DNA of 64,000 nucleotides from Symbiodinium natans (taxonomy: Eukaryota > Sar > Dinophyceae > Suessiales > Symbiodiniaceae), in assembly GCA_905221605.1 (NCBI GenBank), contig CAJNDS010001990.1, positions 489,704-553,703 of the forward strand, written 5' to 3'. Position 1 is the first letter of the stretch; the number at the start of each line of letters is the position of its first letter. Positions 27,515-37,662 of the stretch are shown in pieces. The position numbers were made by a program, and so were the translations under genes. The notes under the pieces are model-generated. The model had not been told where the DNA came from and searched no databases. It saw only the letters and a list, made by a program, of their open reading frames with translations.

Positions 27515-27557
27515 CCCTAAACCCTAAACCCTAAACCCTAGACCCTAAACCCTAAGC
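27515..27557. repeat. CCCTAAA tract
   Basis: Six units with one CCCTAGA. Confidence 0.95.
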
Positions 27558-27585
27558 CCCGGGGCCCTCTCTGGAACTCCGGAAG

Positions 27586-27636
27586 ACCGAGGATGCGGCT
27601 GCTGAAGCGGCTTCTCCGGACGGTTTCCTGGCACTG
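27586..27636 (+). CDS. Candidate exon, 17 codons
   Basis: Follows CTCCGGAAG and ends CTGGCACTG|GTTTGG. It reads TEDAAAEAASPDGFLAL and the frame stays open on both sides (LELRK before, VWDFVSPGLRLR after), so the true exon may be longer. The acidic, alanine-rich sequence looks like protein. Product unknown. Confidence 0.35.
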
Positions 27637-27697
27637 GTTTGGGACTTCGTATCACCGGGGTTGAGGCTGCGAAGTTTAGGCGCAGAATTTGGGGTTG

Positions 27698-27782
27698 CTT
27701 AGGGTTTAGGGTTTAGGGTTTAGGGTTTAGGGTTTAGGGTTTAGGGTTTAGGGTTTGGGGTTTGGGGTTTGGGGTTTTATAG
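27698..27782. repeat. TTTAGGG then TTTGGGG tract
   Basis: About eight TTTAGGG and three TTTGGGG units. Confidence 0.96.
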
Positions 27783-28840
27783 GGTTCTCAGGAAATGATA
27801 CAAAAAATGGTCTCCCACAACCCCCAATATCTAGCAGGTACGTAGTACGCCTGCTATTTTCAACCTTCCCCCATGCCTTCTAAGCAGGGACTAGGGCTCA
27901 AAGGGGAAGGACTCCAACCCTTCGCGACCTTCCACAACAGAAATTCAAAAAAGCCTCTGAAGTCCAAACCTGGAGTCCCAAGCTCTCATGGGTTCAGGCT
28001 TAGGGCTTAGGGGCTTATAAGGGTTTCGCAGTAAGGGTTAGGGGTTTATGGGGTTTTAGGGTTTAGGGTCCCAATTCCACAACATTCTTCAGAACCAGCT
28101 TGCCTCTAGTCCAAGAGGCTTTCTGGCTTGCAAAGGGCAGCACCCAGCTCTCTTGGCGCCGTTTCGTAAGTCTTCGGGGCCAGCACTACTATACACACTT
28201 CACACGTGCACGACGACAACAACTCTGCTACACCACTACGATTCTCACGAATGTCAGAACATCACACACACACACACAAGCAGACAGATAGACAGTGAGG
28301 CCTTTGGTGTTGGGCGGAGGTGTTCGGCGGCCGTGTCGATATTCGAAGTCCCCCATGAAAAACCTCATCGGCGTTGCTGCTTCACGTTGTCTAGGCTTGT
28401 ACCATGAGCTCCTAAACCCTCGTAAACCCCAAACCGTGTACACCTTAAAGGATCAACCCAGGGTCCACAAAGGCACGAGCAGGAAGCCCGAGATTGTCTC
28501 TAAACAGGGGGCTGCAATGTTTGGCCGCGTGATCTGCACGAGAGCTTGGCAACTAAGCTGCCGGCCAGTCGCGCCCAGTGCCATTGGATGAGTACGTGCC
28601 TCCCATCGCCAACACCCACTCAGCCCTAAACCCAGCCTAAACCCATAGACGTGCAGCGGCCCGGTAACCCTTCCGGAACTTGCACTTGACTATGAAGACT
28701 GCACAATGACATCAGATTCTAGACTCGCTCATGCGCGTGCGGCGGGTGTACAGCACGTCCACCCTTCATTGCGAAAGTAGCTTCGAAGGCCACCCGTCAG
28801 AGGTCATTTTCCGGAATTTGTTCGGCTTTCAGCTGAAAAT
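27783..28840. other. Long mostly unique region
   Basis: Contains a short tract at 28030-28070 and a CA microsatellite at 28261-28279. Several 60-98 codon frames overlap on both strands without a preferred one. No gene supported. Confidence 0.4.
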
Positions 28841-28900
28841 GGGGGTTTACGAATTACTATTTGGGGGCCTATATTGGGGTCCCTTCGTTTCGTAAACCCC
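28841..28900. mobile_element. M5 inverted-repeat element, 60 bp
   Basis: GGGGGTTTACGAA at the left and TTCGTAAACCCC at the right are inverted repeats; the interior is CTATTTGGGGGCCTATATTG. Same ends as 15943-16040. Confidence 0.75.
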
Positions 28901-28914
28901 GCCATATTTCCTAA

Positions 28915-29271
28915 ATGACTACGAGTCAATGTTTTGCCGCTGCAATCGGAAAGCATATGGCCGCCAGGAATGTCGTTCCAATCTCGGCTCCTCCTGCCGA
29001 GGTGTCGAAGTCTTCAACACCGAGACGCTTCGGATTCCCGCTCAGCCGTGAAAAACGGCGCAACTCTCAGGGCCTCGCCACTAAGCTTCTCCGGAGTTGC
29101 GGGCTTCGGGTTTTCTGTGGAAATTGTTCCGATGGGCCGGGATGGCGGAATTTTTTTTGGGTCTCCAATCTTCCTTCCGCCTCCCGCGATCTTCCTGCCA
29201 CAGGCCCCCGCTTCTGCCTTCTACCTGGTCTTTCGGCCTTAGGCTGCAAGGTCCTAAGACCTAAACCCTAA
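28915..29271 (+). other. Unique region with a 118-codon + frame
   Basis: The frame begins MTTSQCFAAAIGKHMAARNV and is serine/arginine-rich until it enters telomeric sequence. A second + frame (102 codons) overlaps. It may hold one or more exons, but no boundaries can be fixed. Confidence 0.3.
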
Positions 29272-29345
29272 ACCCTAAACCCTAAACCCTAAACCCTAAA
29301 CCCTAAACCCTATCGGGTTAAAAAAAACCCTAAACCCTAAATCCG
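29258..29345. repeat. CCCTAAA tract
   Basis: Eight units, a short break (TATCGGGTTAAAAAA), then two more. Confidence 0.95.
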
Positions 29346-29419
29346 TGGGGCATCAAGGCCAAGCCTGAACTTGGGGCCATCGTCGGCTGCCCGACTTCGC
29401 CCTTTCCATGCTGCACAGC

Positions 29420-29511
29420 TAAACCCTAAACCCTAAACCCTAAACCCCAAACCCTAAACCCTAAACCCTAAACCCTAAACCCTAAACCCTAAACCCTAAA
29501 CCCTAAACCGC
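29420..29511. repeat. CCCTAAA tract
   Basis: About 13 units with one CCCCAAA. The preceding 75-base GC-rich island lies between two same-orientation tracts. Confidence 0.97.
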
Positions 29512-29731
29512 GAGATCTGACGACGTCCAGGACGAGATGTTGCAAGACACTTGTAGAACGTAGTCCCAACTATATAAGATGAACTGTATTTCTTGGTTGG
29601 GGCAGCTGTCGCCTCTTTTTTCTGAGGTTGTTCCAAGAGTTCCAAAGCCCAGGCCTCAGCAGGAGTATGGAAGGGATCGGCACTTCAGCCGCCCTCTGAG
29701 GAGTTCTTCTCCAGTATGATCCTCTGAAGCA

Positions 29732-29775
29732 CCTAAACCCTAAACCCTAAACCCTAAACCCTAAACCCTAAACAT
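29732..29775. repeat. CCCTAAA tract
   Basis: Six units. 29512-29731 is unique with no gene seen. Confidence 0.96.
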
Positions 29776-29892
29776 GTCCCAAGGGCCGAGCCTAGCCAAG
29801 TGGAGAGACCCGAGACCCGAAACCTTTAAGGCGCCACCGCGTCTTTTCCGCTTGCTTGCTTCACCAAGGTACCCATGCCTTGAGAGTTCTGG

Positions 29893-29975
29893 AGGGTTTA
29901 GGGTTTAGGGGTTAAGGTTTAGGGCTTAGGGCTTAGGGTTTAGGGTTAACGAGTATACCGTTTAGGGTTGAACGT
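29893..29975. repeat. TTTAGGG degenerate tract
   Basis: About six TTTAGGG or CTTAGGG units, then decayed words to 30010. Confidence 0.88.
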
Positions 29976-30253
29976 TCAGGGTTCAAGACTGCAGGGTTCA
30001 GGCGGTTTAGGGCTTATGTAAGAGTTTCGGGTCGCACGTGAGGGCCTTACATCAGGTGAGACGTACCGAGATTTCAGGGCATTGCAGGTCGTCGGCGCCG
30101 TCGACACGTCTGCGGCAGGATCGTGAGGCTGCCTTGGCTAGCTAGCAGAGTCAATATACGTATTCTGCCAGCGTAGACCAAAAAGTGAGAAACCATGCGG
30201 ACACGCGAGAGCATTCCAATGGATCAAGTGCACATACAAAGACGCCACAAGCC

Positions 30254-30410
30254 CAGACGTCCAAAGCGACGACAGTATCGCTTTTGGCGAGCTCAGACGC
30301 CCAAAAGCGACAGCAGTTTCGCATATGGCGAACACGGACGTCAAGAAGCGACAACAGTTTCGCAATTGCCGAACAGAAGCAAAGAAGCGATGACAGCTTC
30401 GAGGACGGCG
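30254..30410 (+). repeat. Minisatellite, about 42 bp x 4
   Basis: Units of 40-42 bases built on CAGACGCCCAAAAGCGACAG then CAGTTTCGCATATGGCGAAC, with 15-25% divergence. The unit is close to 14 codons; + frames read for example SDNSFAIAEQKQ and SDDSFEDGG. It is either a diverged coding repeat or a plain minisatellite. Confidence 0.8.
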
Positions 30411-30890
30411 GCTCCGTTGCTTCTGGACCCTGAAAAGCACAGAGATTTGGGCTTCGACCAGGGCTTAGGTCTTTAGAGTTCCCCTAAACCCAGAGCAATG
30501 GGGTGTTGGGTGCAATCAGGACGTTGCAACACACACACACACACAAACACACAAGGTCCCACCAAGGCTTCCGTTGAGATGCAGTTCGGGTCCAAAAGCC
30601 TAGGGGTTTCAAATTAGGGGTATGGAGTTTAGGGTACCCCAAACCCTGAACCCTACAAACAACTCACCAGGGTGCACAGTTTCAGCCGCAAAGCCTTTAG
30701 CGACCCCATCATAGGGGGCTAAAGTCTTACGAGAACACGCAGCGAGACTCCAGAGAACCAGGGTACCACTTGTCCTGCCTCCGGTCGAACCCGGGCAGAA
30801 GCTGCTGCATGTCATCTTGCACACGCCAGTGCGGCGAGGGAAGGTGCCTCGACAAACTCAGCAGGTTTAGGATTTAGGGGCTTCCGAAAA
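30411..30890. other. Unique region with CA microsatellite
   Basis: (CA)n at 30527-30553. The 71-codon minus frame at 30609-30824 is unsupported. Confidence 0.45.
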
Positions 30891-30891
30891 C

Positions 30892-30980
30892 CGGGGTGCC
30901 CTTGTTGGGGCTCCCTTTTTAGGGGATTCTATTCAGTTTGGGGTATACAAGGGGTACCTCTATTTTGGGAAATACCCATT
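30892..30980. mobile_element. M5b element
   Basis: Begins TTCCGAAAACCGGGGTGCCC and ends GGGAAATACCCATT, as at 13473-13560. The interior GGGGATTCTATTCAGTTTGG is also similar. Confidence 0.6.
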
Positions 30981-31625
30981 TAGGTTTAGGGATTGGGGGA
31001 GCCTCACAACGCATGGTTGGACCTTCTCTGCTGTCGGTTCTATGGCGCGGCACGTAAGTATCCTTATCTGATGTTGAATAGTATAGGGAATCATGGAAGA
31101 GTACGAGCAGTAGTTATAAATCAGAATGCTCCCCCCGGGTTCCTTCCCTCACTCTCCCAAGCCCGAGAAAACCCGAAGCCAAACCCTTTTGCCACTACTG
31201 GGGTGTGCTGCAGGGATTTGCCCCAAGCCAAGCTCTTGGCTGACCCTGTAAAACCCTCTGAAAGGGGTTCCTAGATAAGATCCTCCTAAACATAAGAAAG
31301 ATAAGATCCTCCTGAACCTAAGAAAGGTCGAGGGGGCCCAACCTACCTAGAGAAGACGCGTGGCAACCGCCAGCACATCAGCTCGACAGCGCTTGCCGCC
31401 GCAGCGCGTTCTGGCATTGAGGCATGACGTCGAGGGATGCTTCTGTTCTTGTCTTTCAGTGCGTTGCCGGCGCAGGTGATTCATGTGAAGGGTCGAGGGT
31501 CCTTGGAGGTGTAGGATGTAGGGTCTAGGGGAAAGCGTACAACTGGTTCTCCTTTCTGGAAGCCAAAAATGCTTAGTGAGCCCGAAACATCCCAGCAGTC
31601 GCCCCATGTTGCCCACAAACCTCCA
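30981..31625. other. Unique region, no supported gene
   Basis: A 93-codon + frame (30993-31274) and an 89-codon minus frame (31347-31616) occur. GATAAGATCCTCCT is duplicated at 31275 and 31301. Confidence 0.35.
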
Positions 31626-31754
31626 TACAAGGAGGGGCCCCTCCCGAGTTATGAGTAGAGCTATAAGAGCCCTAAATTGGGCTATAAGGAGCCTAACCTA
31701 TAGGTCATAAGTCCCTTAAGTACAGTTAGTATAGTACAGGGGCCCCTCCTTGTA
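31626..31754. mobile_element. M1 inverted-repeat element, 129 bp
   Basis: Begins TACAAGGAGGGGCCCCT and ends in its exact inverse. The interior contains CTATAAGAGCCCTAAATTGG and AAGTACAGTTAGTATAGTA. The 47139-47267 copy is the same element in the other orientation. Confidence 0.88.
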
Positions 31755-31829
31755 GCCAGCCTTCCGAAGCCAAGCTAGAGAGGCCAACGGAGAGTTCTGA
31801 GCCGGACTCGGGTTAAACCGGCCCCAAAC

Positions 31830-32340
31830 CCCGTACGCAACACCCTTATAAACCCTGAAACCCTGAACCCTTGAGAACTTCCACCCTCAAACCCGTAAAC
31901 CCTGACCCTTTTGACCCCAAAAGCCTCAAACCCTCAAACCACAAAAGCTTAAAACCCCCTAGGCCAGCAAGCGCTTTGTCAACATCTGTAAATTCCCCCC
32001 CCCCCCCATAGACACTATAGACCCTATAAACTCTATAAACCCTAACCCCTATAAACCCTGTAAACCCTATGACCCCTATAGACCCTATGAACCCTACAGA
32101 CCCTATCAACCCCCTAGACAAACCCTATTAAAACACACCCTATAAAACTCTGTAGACCCGAGAAACCCCCTATAAAAACCCCTATAAACAGCTCTATAAA
32201 TACTATAAATACCCTAAGAAGCAAGAAGCCTGTAGACCCCATCAACCCCCTAGACAAACCCCATAAAAAACCATTAAAAATCTATGTACCCTATAAACCC
32301 CCAATAAACAGCTCTACAAATAATACCTTAAGAAGCTCGA
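31830..32340. repeat. Degenerate CCCTATAAA/CCCTAAA region
   Basis: Irregular CCCTATAAACC, CCCTATAGACC and CCTGTAAACC units with a C run at 31996. A block with GTAGACCC.ATCAACCCCCTA followed by GACAAACCC is duplicated at about 32095 and 32232. Confidence 0.8.
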
Positions 32341-32454
32341 AGCCAGCATCCCTAGAGCCCGAGGCACATCATGGTGAGCGCGAAGCGAAGCTGCGGCATC
32401 TGCTCGGGGCGGACGCGGAGGATGCCGAGCCCGGCCTCGACTTGGAGGTGTTGG

Positions 32455-32567
32455 GGTACTTATGAATACGTATGAACCAATATTAATACTTCTGAACCAA
32501 TATTATAACTTATGAACGAATATTAATACTTGTGAACCAATATGATAACTTGTGAACCAATATTATC
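32455..32567. repeat. 20-bp tandem repeat
   Basis: Five copies of ACTTRTGAACCAATATTAAT with few changes, directly joined to an M3 element. Strongly AT-rich compared with the neighbourhood. Confidence 0.9.
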
Positions 32568-32663
32568 ACTGTACTTATAACCCACTTATATAAGTCCCTT
32601 AAAGTGCCCTAATGTGGTGATGATTTGGGTTACTAGTACCGTTATAATTGGTTAATAAGTACC
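32568..32663. mobile_element. M3 element, uninterrupted copy
   Basis: Runs from ACTGTACTTATAACCCACTT through AAGTGCCCTAATGTGG to GTTATAATTGGTTAATAAG. It is the reference for the copy at 14975-15200, which carries telomeric insertions. Confidence 0.75.
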
Positions 32664-32671
32664 ATGGGCTC

Positions 32672-32765
32672 TAGGGTCTAGGGGGTTTAGGGCCTTAGGG
32701 GTTTACGTGTTTTTTGGGGTTTAGGGCTTTTGGGGGGTTTAGGGCTTTTGGGGCTTGGGGTCCGC
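32672..32765. repeat. Degenerate TTTAGGG tract
   Basis: Irregular GGGTTTAGGGC and GGGGTTTT units. Confidence 0.85.
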
Positions 32766-32826
32766 TGACCCTGGCGGCGTGTTGGATGGGTTTGAGGAGG
32801 TGAAAACCTCCCTCCCTCCTTACCCC

Positions 32827-33139
32827 CGGGGGGGGGGGGGGTCGGTGCACAATTTTTTCGGGGAGCACGCCCGCCCCCCCCCCCCCCACCCTGCCCCCCC
32901 CCCCCCCCACCCGCCCCCCCCCCCCCCCACCCGCCCCCCCCCCCCCCCCCACCCCGCCCCCCCCCCCCCCCCACCCGACCCCCCCCCCCCCCACCCGCCC
33001 CCCCCCCACCCCCCCCCCCCCCCCCCCCCCCCCCACCCCCACCCCCCCCCCCCCCCCCCCCCCCCACCCACCCCCACCCACCCCCCACCCCCCCCACACC
33101 CCCCCCCCCCCCCCACCCCCACCCCACCCCCCCCCCCCC
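32827..33139. repeat. G14 run and about 270 bp of C-rich DNA
   Basis: A 14-base G run, 28 other bases, then about 270 bases of almost pure C with CACCC and CGCCC interruptions about every 10-20 bases. Long Gly- or Pro-rich frames on both strands are artefacts. Run lengths may be inexact because such DNA is hard to sequence. Confidence 0.95.
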
Positions 33140-33446
33140 TTCCCTTGGGCTTGAGCTTGTCCTGGTGCCACCCCGACCCCGCCCCCAAACGTTTCACAGA
33201 ACTCTGCCGAGCAGGCTGGGATGATCTTCGAACCATGTGAGCGGGTTTAGACCTCTCAACTATGCTCCAGCGGGGTCGGCGGCTTGAGCCGGAGGCTCTT
33301 AAATTTTCGGGCTTAGGGTTCTCCAGTTCTGGGGTTACATGGTCCTTCTCAGCTCGTTGAGTGAGCGGTTTGCGCGATGGCAAGCTCATGAAGTACCGTT
33401 GCGAAAGCACTGAATCGTAAAGCCTAAGATCCTCAAGTGGAGTTTT
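33140..33446. other. Unique region, no gene seen
   Basis: A minus frame reading into the C-rich block includes a mixed-composition part, but it has no support. Confidence 0.4.
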
Positions 33447-33493
33447 GGGTTTAGGGTTTAGGGTTTAGGGTTTAGGGTTTAGGGTTTAGGGTG
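33447..33493. repeat. TTTAGGG tract
   Basis: Seven units. Confidence 0.97.
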
Positions 33494-33607
33494 CGGGGAC
33501 TCTTGGAGCTGTTGCTGATTTCTTGTGGATGTGCTTCTCGAGCTCTTGGCGGGGAACGTCGGGGCCCCTGCAACCCAACCAACCTTGTGGGATCCGATGC
33601 ACCAAAC

Positions 33608-33668
33608 CTTAACCCCTAACCCCTAACCCCTAGCCCCTAGCCCCTAGCCCCTAAACCCTAAACCCTCG
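33608..33668. repeat. CCCCTAA/CCCCTAG tract
   Basis: Three CCCCTAA, three CCCCTAG, then CCCTAAA. The variants are again in uniform blocks. Confidence 0.92.
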
Positions 33669-33783
33669 CTAAACCCCTCACCCGCACCTTCCACAAAGCC
33701 GCGACCCCCGCCTCGCTGAGCGACAGGAGTGACCACTGTAGCAACCCACTGCCTTGACAGGTAAAAACCTTTAGCCCCTTAAG

Positions 33784-33850
33784 GGTTCAGGGTTTAGGGT
33801 TTAGGGTGTAGGGTTTATAGGGTTTAGGGTTTAGGGTGGGTTCCGGGCTT
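33784..33850. repeat. TTTAGGG tract
   Basis: About seven units, one GTAGGG and one TTTATAGGG. Confidence 0.93.
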
Positions 33851-34975
33851 AGGGTTCATAAGGTTTTGGGGTTTGGGGTGTGGGACACGTGTTCGACCGG
33901 TCCCTACGCCTGTCTGTGAAGCTTCCGTATGCACACCGGTACTCGTCTTCTGGAAGGGTTTGGGGCTTGGGGCGGGGAAGGGAACTATCTTGCAAAGATT
34001 TTGGAAGAGAGTGAGTAGGGTCGGGTCGGGTTCAGGGTCTAGGGTACACCTGAATTTCAGAAAGGGTTAGGGAGATAGGGGGTTATGTAACGCTTATATT
34101 TCACGGTTGACATAGGGCTACTAATGTAGGGCTTTAAGCTTGTAAGAATTCCGCCTCATTTAGCCGGAAAGCTTAACAACTGACAAGAACCCGGACGCAG
34201 GGCAACTACCATTCACCGAACTCAACATGCACACCCACGGCCCAAGCATCCTGCAGTACAATCCAAAGCCTACTCGGAGGTTTGTGGGCAGTTGCGCTTA
34301 GGGTTGGAATACTCCCTGCAGACCCAGGATTTGAGCAGTGATCCTCCCAAAGACTCTGCTTCCAAGTAGTTTGGTTTTTTTTGTGAACCTTCAAGTGGAC
34401 CTGAAGAACCTCAAGCCTACACCTCAAAAACCTAAACTATACCCTAAACCCGAAACACTCAACCCTAAACCCTGAACCCTGAACCCTAAACCCCAGAACA
34501 GTAAGCCCTGAAAAGCCCATAGGCAGCAGCTGCCCTGTGGCTAAGGAGCCGATGTTGCCGAAGGACGTCGACAGTGCCTGGTAGGATGCGAAGGGTCCAT
34601 AAGTTAGGGTTTCCGGTTTAGGGTGTAGGGTCGTCTTGAAGTGACCTGGGAATTTGGAAACCACCCCGGTCAAATTTCGCACTCCCAGCGGTGTGTGAGG
34701 ACTCGAAGTTTCACGGGTAGTGTTAGCAGAGCCCAAAAAGCCCCCGCAGAAGTCGTAACTATATTATTCAGATGCCGTCAGTCGCCGCACTTGATTGTAA
34801 CTACCCATGAAATATGAGGGAGCCCGCGGCGTAGTCACATAACTACGGAAGCCCCTCCGCACTTACGAAGACTCCTGCCACGGCTTCATGTTGCCGTGGA
34901 GGTTTCAGCTGCAGGGCGTGGGGCGTAGGTTAGACGACATTTGGGACCCCATGTTGTATGAAGGCCGCTACCCGG
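33851..34975. other. Mostly unique region with short tracts
   Basis: CCCTAAA-like words at 34440-34500 and TTTAGGG at 34610-34632. Frames at 33873 (+), 34206 (-) and 34437 (-) are partly telomeric and unsupported. No gene seen. Confidence 0.45.
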
Positions 34976-35063
34976 AAACCCTGAACCCTGAATAATAAAC
35001 CCTAAACCCAAAACCCTAAACCCTAAACCCTAAACCCAAAACCCAAAACCCAAAACCCTAAAC
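34976..35063. repeat. CCCTAAA/CCCAAAA tract
   Basis: Mixed units with a block of four ACCCAAA units at about 35034-35060. Confidence 0.94.
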
Positions 35064-35166
35064 CCACACCTCGGTCACGGCTGCTTGAAACACTGCTGCC
35101 GTGGGTGGGTCGGCCGGCGGCGTACCCTGGCGCAGAGGCATCGCCCTACACTCTGAAGCCTACACA

Positions 35167-35282
35167 CTAGGCTGCCCAGTAACCAAGGCTTAAAAAAAGG
35201 GTGCCCTTTGTTGCTTAAAGGGGTTTATAAAGGAACCTAAACCCCCAAAAAAGGGAATAAGGGCACCTACTGGGCATCCTAG
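35167..35282. mobile_element. M2 inverted-repeat element, 116 bp
   Basis: Same ends and interior as 9800-9915, in the same orientation. The few differences are mainly in A and C runs. Confidence 0.88.
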
Positions 35283-36145
35283 CACATCAAGCCCGAAACC
35301 CCTCACCCAGCGCAGCTAGAAGCATCAGATGAAAGCAAAAGCGATTCTTGTTAAGGAGCGCAATTAAGCGACCGCCAAAGGTAAAAAACAAACAATTTGA
35401 TGTAAAACGAAAATTATGTTCTGGCCCCTGGGCGGTTAGTAGCAGCCAAGTGGCAAAGACTAGCTGGAAACGCAGGAAACACCTCCGCAATCGCATGGGG
35501 GCAGCCGAGAGGGTTTGAGCTTGAAGTCTTGGTATTATCACGAAAACAAGATCTCCGGTCCGCTGGTTCCCTAAACCCTAAACCCTAGTCAAACCCTAAA
35601 CTCTCCAGCCAATCTCCCACCTGCTAGGCCGAAACTGCTGGCGGACCACGGTCCTTGAGAAGTCGTCTGAGGTCTCAGGTTTGGGGCTTGCCCCAGAGGG
35701 TCCTTTTGCAGTGCAGTTATATTAGGAACCCAAAACGGACACTGAAAAGGGTTGTTGGGTATCTGATTCCATAACTGTACGTACTACAAACAGACCCTCA
35801 GGGTATATCTTTCGGGTTTAGGGCTAGGATATAGCTGACACAATGGAAGAAGCCCTGTGCAAAATATCTAGGTTGCTAAGGAGGTTGCCCTAAGTGACTG
35901 TCAAAGGGCTAGCTAGCACACAAAAGAGTATTCTTATTACGGGAACCGCGTCCTTACTACGGTAACATAGCTTCACTTCCTTAGCAAGACCAAGAGGGTC
36001 CACTCGTAGTACTATTCTGGATCTGGGACAACCCTGAAACGGAGATGTTGCCTGTGGAATTGAAGCCTTTCTGGGGGGCCCAAGGGCAAAGACTTGAGTC
36101 TCAACGCCCTTTTCTCACATGTACTACGATACGCTGGGCCCTAAA
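35283..36145. other. Long unique region, no supported gene
   Basis: An 84-codon minus frame at 35287-35541 reads LRRCFLRFQLVFATWLLLTA, partly hydrophobic. 35700-36130 has almost no telomeric words and contains GTACTAC/GTAGTAC words in both orientations. Otherwise featureless. Confidence 0.4.
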
Positions 36146-36340
36146 CCCTCTAGGGTTTAGAGTTTAGGGTTGAGGGTTTAGGGTTTAGGACTGGACAAGG
36201 GTCTCTTTCTTCGCCATGGCCTCATGCGGCTCTTCAGCAGCTTCCGCTGCTGCCATTGCCAGCGAAGGGACATGAAAGGGGGCTTAGGGTTCGGGGTTTT
36301 AGGGTTTAGGGTTTAAGGTTTAGGGTTTAGGGCTAAGTGG
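36146..36340. repeat. Two TTTAGGG tracts around a short island
   Basis: Tracts at 36152-36190 and 36282-36335. The 90-base island between them is GC-rich. Confidence 0.85.
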
Positions 36341-36770
36341 CCCGATGCTGCTAAACTGTGCTAGTCTCCCCGCATAAGCCCTAAACCCTAAATAGACCTT
36401 GTGTAGAACCCTAACAAGCACATGTGGACCCCATACACCCTACATAGGACCAAAAGTCCTCACAGACCCAAGACGGGCTCTGGACATTGAATTAGACTGG
36501 TTAGCTTGGCCTAGCATGGCCAACGCTACACCAACTTGAGTGCTTTTCGAGCTTCCTCTCAAACCCTGAGCCCGAAATACCTCAACTCCGTATTGCTGAA
36601 GTCGACTGGGTTCAGGATTTGGGTTTCATGGCTTTGGGATGTTGGCTCAAGATCGCCTCAACCCTGAAAAGGCTGCGCCGTGGTAAGCAGCTGAGAGTTT
36701 CGTGGCCGGAGGATCTTTGACCGAAGCCCTCAACCATAAACCCGGAGAACTTGGAGTGTTCGACGGGGTT
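36341..36770. other. Unique region with SL-like word
   Basis: ATGTTGGCTCAAG at 36637-36649 resembles the 3' part of the dinoflagellate spliced leader (12 of 13). The 5' part is absent. No gene seen. Confidence 0.3.
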
Positions 36771-36812
36771 CAAACCCTAAACCCTAAACCCTAAACCCCC
36801 TAAACCCTGAAC
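36771..36812. repeat. CCCTAAA tract
   Basis: Five units with a C insertion. Confidence 0.92.
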
Positions 36813-37338
36813 CTGCAAGAAACCGGTGGCTTCAGAAGCGGTGAGTTTGCTGAGCAGCAGTAAACTATGAAACCCTCAACCCTCAATACTACCCTAACAA
36901 CAGCGCCCCCTGGCCTATGGGACCAGCCCCTAAACCTCACAAGGCTCAGGCATACAATACCCGTTAAAGGGGATTCCCCGACGGAGAGCCAGTAAGTTCT
37001 ACGAACCTTGGGGGGGATGGGAATCTGCTACTTCTTCCCATGAGTGCTTCCCCACATATCTGGCATCTCATGTCTTGGAGGTACCGGAGGGGGGGAACCC
37101 CATTTTTGCTCACAGGGCCCCTTGAAAGGAAGCCCACCCCTGCGCAAAAAGGCGAAACAAGGCACGAAGACGGGCTGAGGGCTTAGGGCTTTTAGGGCGT
37201 TTACACCGAGCCCTGCGCCTGTGATTCTCTTCAGCCCATAAGCCATCGCGGCGGCGTGCGCAGGCTATCAGAGAACTCCGACGCCTCTTGCGGAGCTGTT
37301 GGCTAAACCCGAAGCCTGAGCCCTATGAAGCCTTTAGT
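36813..37338. other. Unique region, no gene seen
   Basis: A 72-codon minus frame at 37028-37246 (starting MAYGLKRITGAGLGVNALKA) is unsupported. Confidence 0.4.
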
Positions 37339-37420
37339 TTGACCGGTTATATATATATATATATATATTATATGTATATATACATATCTGTATACATATC
37401 TGTATAAATGTGTGTGTATG
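37339..37420. repeat. (TA)n microsatellite with CATATCTGTA repeats
   Basis: Twelve TA units, then ATACATATCTGT repeated, about 80 bp. Confidence 0.93.
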
Positions 37421-37592
37421 TAAAGATCTAATAACAAGTAAGGCATGAGTAAAAAGTAAGCCACAATTAAGGCTTGAAGATCCGTGAGAAGCTGCCTTGA
37501 CACGAGCATAGAAACCTCTTGAGCCCACATGCAGATCGATCTGCGGTGCAGGGTTTAGGATCGAGGGCTTAGGGACACACAGACTGTTAGAC

Positions 37593-37662
37593 TTAGGGTT
37601 TTGGGTTTAGGGTTTAGGGTTTAGGGTTTAGGGTTTATAGGGTTTAGGGTTTAGGGTTTTGG
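37593..37662. repeat. TTTAGGG tract
   Basis: Nine units with one TTATAGGG. Confidence 0.96.

Noticed and set aside
32687-33410. Glycine- and proline-rich open frames of 146-196 codons
   Set aside because: They are translations of the C-rich block on both strands; all frames are open because the DNA is nearly pure C.
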